DNA from: Isoetes taiwanensis | Taxonomy: Eukaryota; Streptophyta; Lycopodiopsida; Isoetales; Isoetaceae | Length of the DNA stretch: 64,000 nt | Reading direction: 5' to 3' | NCBI GenBank assembly: GCA_021234155.1 | Contig: JAJEKV010000020.1 | Coordinates: 692,938-756,937 of the forward strand | In this document: piece by piece, positions 45,596-59,500 of the stretch | Numbering within the stretch: position 1 is the first letter of the stretch | How the letters are laid out: every line of letters starts with the position of its first letter | Made by a program: the position numbers and the translations under genes | The notes under the pieces: model-generated | The model's input: the letters and a program-made list of their open reading frames with translations, nothing else | What the model was told of the DNA's origin: nothing | Databases searched by the model: none

Positions 45596-47225
45596 TGTGG
45601 CGCTCCACTAAAACATACGGCCCGGCCGTACGTACACTCGAAAATCCCCGTCCCGGCTCATCAACCGCCGCAGGCCCTCCGTCTATCCTTTTCTGGAATC
45701 CTCCGTAGTGCGGGAGGGGATTTCTGAGGTGTCTTAGCGCCCCTCCCTATGGGCTCCTATCACCCGGCCGGAAGCATAACATGTCGAGAACTAGCAATAC
45801 AATACAATATGCTACCTCGGGGGGTAGCTCACTCGCTTATATCCATAGATGCAAAGAACATAATCATATGCCATAAAACATGAGAGATCCTACCAAACTA
45901 AAGACACGAAAGGAAGTCGGCCCATTTGGATAGGCCTCAAGATAGAAGCGGAACCAATCATAACAATGGCGGGGCTGGCATAAGACAATGGCTAGGGTTG
46001 ACCACTCCATCCGCCCCTCCTCCCACATTGGCTTTTGCAGATGGGCTAGATCAAGGCGTGGCATGACTCTAACCTTCGGGATCGCAATCCCATGGCATCA
46101 CCCATCGGGACTACTCCAGTTGCATCTCCCTGGTCCTAAGGTAGGAAGGGTTGCATCTTCCCCCCTCCCGGGTCTAGAGGCTCCACGAGGCGGCTAGAGA
46201 ATCGATGGCGGCACACGATTAACTGACCAGCCCACCCCCAAAACAAGAGCCAAGCGGCACTTGCAACTCTTGAGAGGCGGGGGCAACACCATTGCCCCAG
46301 GAGGTGTCGGACCCATGCTGGCCCACCTGCGTGACCGACCATGAGCCTAGCCGCTATGGGATCCCAAAGCCCCCACTTTCGGCGGGGATCCACCCTCCAT
46401 CTAAGCCTCTAGCCCGTTTTGCAGTCTTGAGTCACATCATAGCTTCCATAGCCCTGGGTTTCCTATGCAGGGCGCAACTAATAGGAACTAAAGGGATCTA
46501 CACTAGGGCATACTACATATGGCCCTAGGTCTCTACCCCCTTCCCAACACAAGAGGAACAACATGATCAACCATCATCACATAAACATCATGAACATCAT
46601 CATATGAACATCTTAACCTAATCATACATATCTAACTATCGGTTAGGGTTCCTTGATTAGGGTTCAAGATGTTCAACAAAGGATCTAGGGTGGCTCTACT
46701 CTAGACACGAATCACTAACCCATCTCGAGTGCTAACTTCCGGATAAACTAACATGAACTTCTACTCAACCTACCTCCTCCAGGCGCTTCCTCCCATCCCC
46801 TTCGTCTCCATGCTCCTAGGCGTGGTTCGGCTTGCTCCCTCGATCATACACACCCTCCGAGGGCCTTTGCTCCTCGAGGCTAGATTCACTATGATTGAAT
46901 CTTACTTTTCAGGGGTTTTGGGCACGTGGTGAGAGCTTCGAGTGCTAGGTCGGGGAAAGGGTCTAGGGTTAGGGTTAGAGCTCATATAGGTGTGGGTCCC
47001 GTGGGATGCGTGGCACCACTAGGGTGAGCAGGTGTGGCGGTTGCTCAATAGGATAAGGCCATGTGGAAATGGGCCTTATCCTAAGGTTATCTAAGTTAAG
47101 CAATTAACTTAGATATGCACCCCTTGCCACTTATCCAAGGCATACAAGGCTACCTAGGTAGACTTGTATGGTGACGGGTCCAGGAATATACGTATTTATG
47201 GCGTATATTCCCTTGGAACGTCACA
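45596..47225 (-). repeat. 5' LTR of element A
   Basis: 1,630 bp, on the plus strand TGTGGCGCTCC to GGAACGTCACA. It would hold the element's main promoter. It is followed by the right target duplication AACTA (47,226-47,230). Confidence 0.92.
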
Positions 47226-47230
47226 AACTA

Positions 47231-50039
47231 TGATTCAAGCCACTTCACACTCCGGCCATGGAGGGCAACCCTTCGTGCGCAGCACCTTGTTTATTTAATA
47301 ATGTGTGGTTTCTTAAGGAGGTGTAATTTTTCGAGGTGTGGTTTTATATGTTCTTCTAAGCATGTATGACCAAGTTGTCCATACGCCCTATACCCGTCCT
47401 TGATATGCAACAACTTGTACCACATATATATCAATTTTCATGGCCATTTTTTCCAAAGAAGGAAACAAGATGCCTCACCAAGCAATATTCGTAGGCCCAA
47501 TTGACTACAAATGTGTTGGACTTAAGCTCCTTTGGTGCTTCTTGGCCAAGGAGTGGTCTTCTATCCACAAAACTTGATCCCTAGAAATGTGACATTTTGA
47601 GTCAGTTGACAGAGTCAATTTACAATTCTAGAATGGGGAAGTCGTCTGCTCGTCGTCAGGGCCTTCTGAGAAGAGTTTTGGGAAAAGTTGATTCCGGAGT
47701 GAAAGCATGCTAGGGTGCATTGACAATGGCATGGGCATGTTGAGGAAAATCCATGATCGATCCGTTCGAGGAAACATACCAAACCGCAAATTGTCTTGGG
47801 CTACTGGATAGAAACCCAATTGTTCCGTAGTTAGAGGCGGGATGAGGACTCAGCAATATGATTAGACTTGGCAAACACACGCAACATAAAAATACCTTAG
47901 GGGGTTAAGTTACTGATCGGGTTTTTCTAAAGAAGGGTACATAGACGCTTCACCAATCAGTGTTTGCAAGCAGCACCTAGGGCATTTGACTACAAGAGTG
48001 TTGGACTTGGACTCTATTGTGCTAATGTCAAAGTTCTGAGCCAGTTGGCAAAGTCAACTTGCAATTTTAGGGTGGGAAAGTCGTACGTGTCATTAGGGCT
48101 TTCCCAAGGGTTCTTACCGTCTTTTGATATCGCGACCCTCCCACTACATGATGACATGGTGCCAAATCTGTTGGTCGGCCGAGGAGGCAAGTGTGCCCGA
48201 ACACTATCCCTCTCTATGAGGTTGTATGCTAATGCCCTTGCTCCCAGAACAGTTCCCTTATCCGATTGTTGAATCCTCCATTCGTGGACAATGTTACAGG
48301 CATGTTGAAGAAAATCCATGATCCTTCAAGGGGACTTAACAAACCACAAATCATCATGTGGGTTAATCGAGAAGAAACCCAAGCTGATTACGTCATTTGG
48401 GGCGGGATAAAGACTTGGAATGGCGTCTAAAACCGCCATGCCATCTAGAATGTCAAATTAGGGGTTCGGTTATCTGATCCAATTTTTCAAAGTATGGGTA
48501 CACGGATGCCATGTCGGTGTTAGCGAGGCGACACCTAGGCCATGATTATAAATGTGTTGTGTTTTGAGCTCCTTTGGTGCTTCGGCCAAGGGAAGAACTT
48601 ACGCCCATGAAACTTGGTCTAACAGAGATCATATGCTAATGCCCTCTCTCAGGCTCCCTATCCATCCGTTGACTCCTCCATTCATGGACAATGTTATGGG
48701 CATGTGAAGAAAATCCATGATAAATGCGGGGAAAGCTTCTCAAACCCACGCGAATGGATTCGGTGGGCTACCGGTAGAAAACTAATTGTTCAATTGTTTC
48801 CGGGAAAGTGGACTCGAGTGCGATTCGACCGCCATGCCATTGAACATCGAATTACCTTAGAGCGTCCGGTCGGTTTTTTCTAAAGGGTACATAGATGCCT
48901 CCCAAACAATGTTAGCGGGGGTAGCACCTTGGCCCAGTGCCTATAAGTATATTGGGCTTTAGCTCCTTTCATCGTCTTGGCCAAGGGTGGTCTTCTACCC
49001 ATGGAACTTGGTACCTAGGGTAATGTCAACATTCCACATCTATTATGCATAGTCAATTTGCAACTCCGGGTGGTCAATTCGTTCATTTTGTCGTTAGGGC
49101 CTTCCTTGAAAGAGTTTTGGGAAAGTTGCTTCGAGGATTTTAAGGATCGTCTTTTGGCATCGAGACCCTCCACTACATGATGACATGGTGCCATATCACG
49201 GTCAAATCCGACCTTTGGAAAGCTTTCCCATGGCGTCTTGAATCAAAACAAGCGAGCGTGATGCTAAAAGACTTTACAATGAGATGAAGATCAATAGCTA
49301 GGCAAATTTTTATGGAATCAAAATGGCATGAGGGCATTGATTACGGACCATTTAAACTTCGGTGAATAATGTGAGAAGTTTTCATATTATCAAAGTCACC
49401 AAGAAAAGCTTATAAACCTCTAGTGTTGTAGCCATCTTAGAGACACTTTCTTCTTCAACGACCTTAGAAGCCTAGATATGCCCAACAATACATTGTGTGC
49501 TTGAGCTCTATCCTTTTCGAATTTTCTACCAATCTTGTAGTGTTGATTGTACCCTTTACGGTGGGGTGAAGTTTCACTACCATTATATGTCATGACTTAT
49601 CATCCTTGATATTTGGATCTTTAGCAAACCCGGAGGATGCACTCTTTAGTTCCATGCTAAAATAATATACAAAAAATAATGTGAATTAGGTGAATAGAAC
49701 ATAACAACGGCATAAGAGGCCCAGCGTGCAACATATCACAACTTTGGAAAAGTGGCTCCTATCTATATAAATCATAACGTAGAAAGAAAGTCATAAAAAA
49801 AAATTACAACCTCCTATTGTAAAGGATATTTAAGCTTACCAAAATATTGTCAAGGACAACACTCTAGAAGGGATGCATGCAAAAGGACTATAACAAGAAC
49901 TAGCATGTAGATACAAGTATGGGGTGTGTCCTTAGAAATTAGCCCGAGCATATACTTGGAAACAAACTCTCTTTAGCCTAGGGAAAGGTGTAAAAGAAAT
50001 GCTATCACGGAAATTACAACCAAAGCATCTAATATCAAT
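47231..50039. other. Degenerate repeat region without genes
   Basis: No convincing coding region. Much of it is a diverged tandem array (47,445-49,170, listed separately). The rest is AT-rich. Confidence 0.5.
47445..49170. repeat. Diverged tandem array, four units of 0.4-0.55 kb
   Basis: Units begin near 47,453, 47,927, 48,485 and 48,878. They share, in order, an (aaag)ggtacatagatgcctcacc-like start, a gtgttggactt-ctcctttggtgctt block, ggccaaggg-tggtcttctaccca, gagtcagttgacaaagtcaa, and ggttttgggaaagtt or actacatgatgacatggtgcca. The spacing varies, so units have lost or gained sequence. The family is unknown. Confidence 0.65.
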
Positions 50040-50182
50040 ATATAGCACAATATGAGGGGTTACTTTTAGATTTTTTATCGCTTTTTCACATGGTTTTCTA
50101 TGATTTAGTTGTTGTATTACGTTGAGGTGTACTAAATAGTATTTCTAGAGTGCATCCTTTATGGGCCATTGATTTTAGTTGG
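50040..50182. repeat. Interspersed repeat shared with 3,697-3,841
   Basis: Second copy of the non-coding repeat described at 3,697, in the same orientation. Confidence 0.7.
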
Positions 50183-50244
50183 TTGGAACAATCAGGGTGG
50201 TTGTGTTTCTCTGCATGTGTTTGTGCATGAACACTCCATGTGTA

Positions 50245-50390
50245 TGCAATACATGTGCATGTGCATGTGCATGTGCATGTGCATGTGCATTTGTATGCAT
50301 GTGCATGTGTCTTATTAAGCATGTGCAAGTGCAAAAGTGCGTAATGCGTGTGTGCATGTGTGTGCATGTGCTCATGTGCATGTGTACTTG
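50245..50390. repeat. TGCATG-type microsatellite
   Basis: A run of TGCATG units (purest at about 50,253-50,290) grades into degenerate tgtgcatg repeats. Long open frames across it (His/Thr-rich or Cys-rich) are artefacts of the repeat. Confidence 0.9.
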
Positions 50391-51142
50391 CCCTCTTGGT
50401 TCTTGTTGTGCGGAGTGGATTTTTTCTACCGCACGAGGTGGATTTTTCCTCCTTACAAAGGTATTTGTTTTTAATGTCTATTCAGCTAGCATAATGGTTT
50501 TATAAGGTATTGGTTTCTTGGTTCTACAATGTAGTCACCTTAAAACCGCCTTTCTTTCCTTCCCTTTATTTATTCTAAGATTTGTTACTTGATTCAAAAA
50601 GATTTTAGAGTTTAGGCCTTATGTTTTGCTCCAACTCTTGGATATTCTGGCTTTTACCTTAAATTGTTCATAGCAGCCGACCTTTAGCTTCCAATCAACA
50701 AGCGGATTCTTGTGTGCACACAGGCAGATTATTCCACGCCCCTTTTACGAGTCATGCGAGATCAGTCAAACAATGGCCACAAGAATGCATTTATATTGTA
50801 GGTTTGGAACTTTAATCGAACGAGAGAAGATGAATCATGCATTATCTTTAAGCTAGAGATGGAGCATCAAAATTATGGATTGATAAACTATGGTTTCATT
50901 GTGGAAGAAATAGATGTAGCTGAAGTAACAACGTGGAATGCTAATGAGCAAGCTTTTCTTCAAAACCTCTACCATTGATCTCGCTTCGTCGACCATTACG
51001 GAAATATACTCCCATCACCCAAAGCTGGTTGATTCTCTTCACTGTTAAACCAAAGCCGAGGCAACCCATGAGAAAGTGTCAGCTGGTTCTTTATGAACCT
51101 CACCAATTATTCTGCTACTGATAGCGTTGATGTTCATGCAAT

Positions 51143-51300
51143 GGTTTGTGTGAGTAAAAGCGTTATTGTAGAGCATATCAATGTCAAAAGCTTTTATTTG
51201 ATTCAATTTTATTAATACTAAAGGTTTGTGAATAAAACATTATTGTAGGGCATATCATTGTCAAAAGCTTTTATTTTATTCAATTTTATTTTGCTATTAA
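51143..51300. repeat. Tandem duplication, period about 80 bp
   Basis: Two adjacent copies share gttattgtag, gcatatcaatgtcaaaagct, tttattt and attcaattttatt. Confidence 0.8.
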
Positions 51301-51615
51301 AATTTTATTTTCTAGTGTAATATCAATCTAACCAATCTCTTTTCTTTATGTTAATGCGGACTATAGAATCTCCCAATCCATCGGTTCCATATGATATTCC
51401 TCAGGCACACAGGTCAACCTGATGTTGATCCAAACATTATTATTGTACCCGGAGGACCCTATAAATGAAGATCAACTTCAATTAGTCACGCCACCATTAA
51501 GCGCCAACCACCTTTGCACATGGCGAAGACCTATTGATGTATTGCCATTATGGCTGGTTGGATACATCAACTTTCTTCATCTATCTCCATACCATCCCAA
51601 GGCCCGAAGAGCAAA

Positions 51616-51715
51616 AAATTGTTAGTTAACACAAACCATTATATCCAACACTTTATATTAAATTCCCCTAAAACCCCTTTGGTTTTGGTGCATATTCCAC
51701 GGGGTGACTTGAGTG
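51616..51715. mobile_element. Left end of the 5,841-type MITE
   Basis: gttaacacaaaccattatatccaacact, then ttaaattcccctaaaacccc and tttggttttggtgcatattc, match 5,848-5,930 with a few changes. No right end follows, so it is truncated. Confidence 0.75.
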
Positions 51716-54711
51716 CACAACTTCAATAGTCTCTATCTTCTTGGCCCAAAAAATGTCTCCTTCAAAATATTCATGCACTCTTACCTAGGCATGGAAACTT
51801 CATTTAAATTGAAGCTCCTTTACATTGCACTGTTGTTGTTCTTTAGGAAGTCTAAAGAATGAATATTCAAGAAGGACAAAAAAGAAGAAACTATCGACTT
51901 TTGCAACATCGTGAATGATGCAAAATGAAACAAAGGTGGGCGTGCTAGATCAAAATGAGTAACAATGCCACAAGCGCAACACCAAAAAGCGAAAGCTTGG
52001 TGTAATGCACCATTTCGGATGGCGATCTTGCTAGAATAGAATGAATTGCCACAAATACAAGGTGTGCTCTTGATTGCAAAAATTTGAAAAAAACCACGAG
52101 AGCAACACAAATTGTTTGGGGATGCCACCTTACGTTTGAGGCATTGTAATGAAAAACCTTACATGTTGTTAGATGTTTTGGAGAAAAAGAATAGAATTTG
52201 GACAAATTTACCTTGTATGGAAGCAACTCAAAAAGTGATGCCTTTGTTCTCCAAATGTAAAAAAAGGAAAATGCCAAAGTAGCAATTGTTAAATAGATTC
52301 ATTTAAAAGCGGTTAGGGAAAGAAGATTATCCTTCACCTCAACAAAACATGCACATACAAAATGCGCATTTCTTGCAATGTTGCGTTACCCTAAACCTCT
52401 TGCAAAAACTTGATTTCCTTGGATTTAAGCCGTGCTTGAACTCGAGACAATGGTTGAATCTATTGTAAAAGAAATGAAGAAAGCACCTTGAAGGGGACAA
52501 AGGAAATTCTAACACTTTTGAAGGTTTTAAAGGCAAGATCGATGGTGATGTAGGCTGGAAGGCAACTAAGTTTGGGTGGCGTGGATGTCCATGTACCGCA
52601 GCTTAGAATTACAAATCGTGCACCTCGGTTAGGCAAACACAAAATGTACCACCCACAAAGAGTACCTAACATAAACCAATGGAACATAGCTTCATAGAGA
52701 GTGGTCAAGTTTGCCATTTCAAAGCACTTATCAAACCCTAGCCAGGCGGCAGATAGGGGCATGAGGATACATTTAAAAAAAATAAAATAAAAAAAGGCCA
52801 ATTGGAAATATCGTGGTTCGTACTTTGCGCCTGACTTTGAACTGCACTCCACTTGGATCAACAAATCATTTTGAAATGTCGTTGTTCCTTAATTGACTTT
52901 CGAAGCTATGGAACCTTGTATAAGGATAAAACTATATGTCTTGAACCCTGCTCTCAAATACTTGCATCTTCTTTGTACATCTCAGGGTAATAATGTAAAG
53001 GGTACATATCGGATGCATCTAAATAGATAAGATGGAAATTTTTTTGTGTGTCTTTTCATGCAAAAAGCCATGCACCAGATATGAAGATGTCAAGAATAGT
53101 GAAGGTACCTTGTTATCTTGAAGTTTCTGCTCGCATTTCGATAACTTCAATGTAAGAATGTAAAGGTACAAATTGCATCATGATCATGTAACCAAAGGAC
53201 CCGATTACATGTTCACACATATTATTTCCTGCATTGAGCATCAACAAAGATCATAGATCTGCACTCAACAATGAAAAAAACCTCGAGTTTGTACTCGGAA
53301 GGCAAATTCTGAACCCGTAGGCTAATGGAGAACCTAAAACTGAGGCGAGGCTTCGAGGACAAGCTAACATATCGGACACTTAATTTATTTGGCTATGGCT
53401 TTAACGGCTTCGGAAATTACTTGCAATATAAAGTTTAGCTAGTCACAGAGAATATCTAAGTATATCAGCGTATATCGAAATCCACCACAAGATTTGGGGC
53501 AACTAAAAAAAAGAAGATTGAGGTACAATATAGAGAATGTTCAAGTATATATCGGCACATACCAGAATCTCCCCACTTGCCTTTAGTTTTGAGGCAACTA
53601 AAAAAGGTCTCAACTCTAAATAAAGAAAATTTTGAAACAACTATTTGGCGCTCAGTCTCACGCATTCGCTTCCCGCTTGTGGCTATGGCGGCCGCAAAGG
53701 GCACTGAAGATGCCAGCTATGGCTTCGTATCTGAGTCCCAGCGTGGCGATGGAGCATCTGGCGATAGAGCATTTGGCGATGGTGAAAGGCACGCTGGCAC
53801 AGATGTTCATATTTTTAGACTTCCTGTTTTCTTTAATTTTGCCATTTTGGTTTAGAATCTGCAGGTCGCACAAAGATTTTTCTCCAAGGAAACCTTACAA
53901 TGCAGAAATCAACAAATAGTTGGATGGCATCAACAATCAACCCGTAAAAAGAGCATTAAAGGTTTATTTTCTGATTATTTACCCCATTTTTTGATCCAAG
54001 GCACAAGCTGAGTTTTGCCTTGGTTTGATCTTATAGAGCCCAGATGGTGATGTGATTCCTCCCAATTCAAGTACTGACCAAGGCAAATGAAAAGCTGTTG
54101 ATTTATTGGCTGCAATGTTATTGTGCCTGCATCATTTTTTCTTGCTTTGCGGGTACTCTTCTGGCATTCATTATTTTCAATTTTACATGGCTGCTGGTTG
54201 TATCTTCCTGCATAGCTTAAATCTTGTAGAGAATGCACATAATATTCAATTTGACATTTACATATCGGGAGGTGATTTAATGTATCTGACATTTCAAATT
54301 TCTGATGAAGTAGGATCAAAATAAAATGTGTTTGCTTACTATCTAGACCATTTTTGACTTTGGAGATTCATGCTCTGCATTGTCGTGATTAGATGCCACT
54401 GACTGTCTTTGGCACAGTTACTATTCTCCTGATTGGCCTTCTGTGAACTAGCTTATGATTTAACGAGAAATTGATATCTGAAATGGCTAGGAACTAGCAG
54501 CTGTATAGATACATTTGATATGTGGAGATTTGATATAGAGATATTCACATCAACATTTCGTCTATGGATTCCTCGTTAGATTTAAGATTGGTAGGTAACC
54601 CCACCGAACTCTCCTGGCAGTCAAGTGTAGTTTTGACAAATTATGTGACCAGCCTATCTTCCGTCCTCTTTGTTGATGATGCACATAGCAGTATCTAGCA
54701 ATACGTAACTG
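51716..54711. other. No gene identified
   Basis: Open frames exist on both strands, the longest being 134 codons on the minus strand (52,460-52,864), hydrophobic near its N-terminus. None resembles a known family. A start-like ATGGCGGCCGCAAAGGG lies at 53,687 in a 56-codon frame that may be a first exon, but I cannot confirm it. Confidence 0.35.
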
Positions 54712-57560
54712 TGCTTCAATACCCAAGTTATGCTCTTTTCCATGTAAGGCAAGCCTCCACTTGACTCACAAATACCGGAGGAACTGAGGACCTCCTAGTC
54801 TTCTTTGAATGACTTATCAAGAAGTAACTCAAACAATTTCCACTTGCTCTCCGGCCATTTCCAACAAAGTTGGAGTATCCAAGACCTCCTCGTGGTTAGG
54901 ATTGTGCCTTTTCAATAAACTTAATGGAAAACTCAGGAACTTTGGAGATGGGCCTAAGATCCAACTTGTAGGCTTGGGAGCCCACTCTCTCCAAAATCTT
55001 GAACTACCTCAGCCCACCTAGGGGCAAGCTGGCAACTCCCAACCGCTTAGCTTGCTTGACCTTGATCTTTCAACCACACGCCATCGCCACCTTGAACTCT
55101 CTTACTGCCCGCGCTTGCTCTGCTTACACTTTCTCACACTTTCGGCCGCTAGAGGTAACCCCTCACTTCTTTCCACTAACTCACGTGATATCTCCTAGCA
55201 TCTCGCGTTGGGACACTTCTAACCTTTTGACACGGATTGTGCCAAGTGTCCGGGTTAAGACCGGGTAAATTCGTGAATTTACCATGAAAGGAGACCGAGA
55301 TGACTCGTCAGGCACTATCAGAGTAAAATTCCACCAAGTGATGTACTCATCCCACTTGACCGCTTATTCCACACAAAGCTTCTGCTATCTTCACGATTCA
55401 TTCGCCCCTCTCCGCCTGACCATCCGCTTGGGATGATAAGTCGCGTTTCATGGAGCATTGCCCTAATGGTGCCGAAGAGGTCCCGCCAAAAGCACTCATA
55501 AACTTGAATCTCTATCCGATATTATCTCCTCGAGGCATGCCATGGAGCCTAAAAATCTCCTTCACAAATAGCTTGGCGTGATTCCAATGTCAGTGGTCAA
55601 GAGAGTTCTACAAGGCACAAAATGTGCCATCTTAGATAATTTGTCTACTACGACTATCAATGCATCCTTGCCTCTCAAGAGTCTTGGGAAGTCCCGCGAT
55701 AAAATCCATACTTACCACTTCCCACTTCGCATTCGCACTCAGAGGTTCCAAGGCCTCGAATTAAGTCATTCGCTTTGGTTTGTCAAATAACCGACACTCG
55801 GCGAATATATCTACATTCCCGCTTCATTCCCATTCTCGGTGAAGCATTTCTGACCCAAGTAGCCTCGCAAACCCCGATGCTCCCCGGCATATTGTTGTGT
55901 GTGTCATGGAGAATTAGCTTCCCATCCCTGATGATTCTCAGCACACACAACTTATGCTTATGATACAACAAGCTGTCTTCCCTTCTTATAATGTTTGAAG
56001 GCTTCTCGCTCCTTGACTGCTCTAGCCTCCCAGAGAGGCTTCCCATACCTCCTTGAAATCACCATCGACAGTAGAGTCTCCTCAATTCTCTTTGCCATAC
56101 CCACTGAAAAGAGTTGATATAGCATTGGCACCGTGTTCTTGTTCCCAAGGGGTCTTCTAGAAAGGGCATCCGGTGAACCACATTCAACTTACTCCTCGGG
56201 CTATGCTAAATCTCTAAAGTCATACTCTTTCTAGGGACTCCATCCACCTCCTCTTTTGTCTTAGATTCGTGAGTGGTTGGGTAAAGATGTATTGGAGGCT
56301 CGTGATCAGTATCTAACTGAAACTTCTTTCCCCAAGCAAATAATGCCTTCCAAATACGAAGAGCTCTGACAATTGCTAGAAGTTCCTGATCATGTGGGTT
56401 GATAGCTGCTCGGTGTCATTCAACTTCTTGAATCATAAGCTATTACCCCTTCCTTCTTGCATATGGACTACTGCTAATCTTACTTGCATCTCTGCTAAGC
56501 TACTATCTGTCCTTGTCTGACCGCGTAATCCAGCATCGGGTGCCGTTGTTAAGGCCTCCTAAGCTTTTCAAATGAAGCTTCTGCCTATTTTCAACCGTGT
56601 TCTCCAATCTTTCACCTTAACACTCTGCGAGGTCCACAAGGACCACTTAGCTTAAGTCCTTAACTTAACTTTCTGTATTAACCCGCTGCACCTAGAAAGC
56701 TTCTTTACTTCCGCCACATTCTTTTGAGTCGGGCCACCTACCATCGCTTCGGGATCTTTATGCCTGGTGGAGACTCCTTCCACGATATGACATGGCCCAA
56801 GTACTCCACTCCTTCAAGAGCAAAGTGGCATTTGAGAGCTTTCCATACAACGTCGCTTCAACTTTTCTAACACCCTCTTCTCAAATGCCGACCATGATCT
56901 TCAATGGACTTTGTCAGAGACCGTATCGTCGCCTTGCCAGGCCATACGACAAACTCATTCAGAAAAATCCCTCGAAGACGCCGTTCATGAGGCGATAAAG
57001 TTGCCGGAGACCGACAATCCAAAGGGCATTATCAGAACTCAAACTACAAGAGTGAAGGCTAGCTTCCATGGATATCCTCTTCTTTATTCTTATTTGCGGT
57101 ACCCCACCTCAAATCAATCTTTTAGAGAATACCTTTGCTCCTTGGAGCTGGTCCATTAAATCATCCGCCTTTGGCAATGCATACTTGTTCTTTATCGTCA
57201 TTATTGAGCCGGCGACATAGTCTATGCACATTCTTAAATCAGCCATCTTCTTTCTTTTCACGAAGAGTATGGGTGTTCAAAAGGAGACACACTTGCTCTA
57301 ATAAACCTAAGCTCAAGTAAATTCCTCGAGTTGCTTCGGTGCTCAATCAACCCTGTGCTCATCCGTATGGTGCCTTGGTCAGTAGGCTTTCTAAAGATCC
57401 GGTGCCAATGTGATCTCACACACTCCACACCCTGTTGTAGCCGCCGATCTCGTCCGGAATACATCATTGAATCTCGTAAATAAGCCTTGCTAACGGGCTT
57501 GTAATCAGTTTCCTTTGATCGTCGCATCCCGCTTATTGGGCTCAATTGCCTCCAATCTCA
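54712..57560 (-). pseudogene. Element B pol region (fossil)
   Basis: The DNA aligns with element A's integrase, RNase H and RT (A 36,660-39,540). Integrase and RT words are still legible at the DNA level, but there are no long open frames. Confidence 0.8.
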
Positions 57561-59500
57561 AGATGTAACCACCTTATTTCTTTCTATACTTTTCCTTAGC
57601 CGCTTCAAAGAAATACAATCGCGATAGAAGAAGCCGCTCTTCTTTACCTCTCACTATGAATTTGGTGTCAGTTCGGCACCGCCATGGCGACTTCATTATG
57701 TCGCAAATGAATATGGTTTTCGCCGGTTTTAGAACCCATTCCTACTATAAGGTCATACTTCTTAATTTATATAATCCTTCGCTTCATTTTAAGCAACTTA
57801 CTTCCACTCAAGGTCTATGTCTAATGTGATCCTCCTCCCCTTAGTGCTCTAATAATGGCCGCTTGCCAGCAACCCGGCCTTGGCTTAGGACTGGCTTCAC
57901 CTGCCCTTCAATAGGGCAGCCCCAGAGGCAAGCGAGGAGAGCCACCAGATCTATCGGGTTGCCGAGATGGCGGACTGCTATCTATGATCCTCACCGCAAC
58001 AATGACTGTTGACTGACTTTCAATGTCATCTGATTCAATGGTTTCAGGCCAATATGGTACCCACCATCTATAAAGTCCCCGGCCTGGAAGGTCGGTCGGT
58101 TCTCATCCTGCTATGAATCCAGATAAGTTCTCATTAAGGCTGCGATGATTTAATGGCAATCATGGGTTCGGGTGCCTGGTCGGAAGCACCAAACAAAGTT
58201 TCTTCCTCACATTCCCGCCCCCTCTCTTCGTCAGCCAGAATACGCTGCCGCCCGATGCATTCTGCCATTTTACGGTCCCCAAAGCTCCATCTCGCTCTTC
58301 CATGTCACCGGGCCTCAGATGGCGAGTTGCTGAATACAATTCGCTGTTGCCCTTTGGCATCAGTCTCACAGATTCCTTCCTTTGGAAGGCCTACTTGTCT
58401 CACCCGGCGCTGGGTTTCCTCCCAAACCTATGGCTTTATCCCCGCCTAACGAATTTCAAGCGACTGTCAATCAGCCCTTTGATACGCCTGCTCGTAATCC
58501 CCTCAACGTAAGCTCTAATCATGGCCTTCCGACACACCTGTAGAAACAGCGGAGTCCAAGCCACAACCTCCTGAGTACTCCCTAGAACCCATGGTCCAAT
58601 TCTACCCCAGAGAACTGCCGATCTGCCTGCTAGTGGCGACCTAGCAATATGTACCGTCTGCATGAAAAAGCCTAGTCACAGTCTTGAATCAAGAACTGTC
58701 TGGAGCTCTGTTAGATCTCGGCATAGCCTTCCCACCAGATTCTATTGTTCTCATCAAGCTTTGCTTGTAACTCCCCATGCGTCTCAATCCTCCTTCATGC
58801 CAGCTACCGAATCCTTCCATCTCGGCTGCCGTGCTCTCGCCTCTGGCACTGACCGGTTCTCCTGAGATCCCACCAACTTCCTAGTCTCCTGCCACATTGC
58901 TCATAGCACCGCTAACCTCTTTTTGAGCACCATCTTCCTTCCCTTGCCCTGCCTCCACTGGAGTGTCGGACTCTACTTTCTGTTAGAATCACCAAGGATC
59001 ATATCCGATGAACTGAGCCATGGTGCTGGACTCCTTCTGCTTTCTCCTTTTCCCTTCCTGCCTCCTACATTCCTCGACGTTCCTCCCCGTGGGACCTTCC
59101 GATGCCTTGCTGAAAAGGGAGGTGGTGGTGGAGCAAAAAGGCTCTGGCATTCATCATCGGTGGCCTCGCATGAGCCTGGTTCCTTCGATCCGACGAAAGC
59201 GATTGCTTCCTGCTGGCCATTTCATATTATTATCTTGATCACGCCCCAAAATAAGGTTCCTAGGTACCACCGTGATGCTCACTTTGAGAACCGAAACATG
59301 TTGCTCCTTTGTCAGTAAGGATTGAATCATCAATGCTTGTTAGCTCAAGTTGCTACACTTTATAATCAAGTTCTTGCTTAAAATTGAACGCTGTTGACAC
59401 AAAAGAAACCATATGGAAAATTCCACCATGTCAAGATCACAGTGTTATAATATTAATTAGTATTTAGAAACAGGCGAATTACACATAATAGTGGAAAGAG
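57561..59500 (-). pseudogene. Element B protease and gag region (fossil)
   Basis: The DNA is colinear with element A 39,540-41,580. Zinc-knuckle and protease neighbourhoods are recognisable from A, but coding frames are lost. Confidence 0.75.

Larger units (their letters stand above)
34085..47225 (-). mobile_element. Element A: Ty3/gypsy chromovirus with extra genes (fossil)
   Basis: A complete insertion of 13,141 bp with both LTRs, primer site, polypurine tract and a perfect 5-bp target duplication. Reading on the minus strand the order is 5' LTR, primer site, H3-like unit, second accessory unit, gag with zinc knuckle, protease, RT, RNase H, integrase with GPY/F-type module and chromodomain-like tail, polypurine tract, 3' LTR. 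Domain order and chromodomain place it in the chromoviruses. It is long for that group because of about 4 kb of accessory sequence before gag and 1.6 kb LTRs. It is broken, with roughly ten or more interruptions across its genes. The exact target duplication and end-to-end alignable LTRs suggest moderate age. Confidence 0.92.

Noticed and set aside
50098-50505. Long His/Thr-rich and Cys/Met-rich open frames
   Set aside because: They are produced by the TGCATG microsatellite and show no coding signature.
53577-53919. Two overlapping frames starting near ATGGCGGCCGC
   Set aside because: A possible first exon, but no second exon, donor or known protein could be matched, so not called as a gene.
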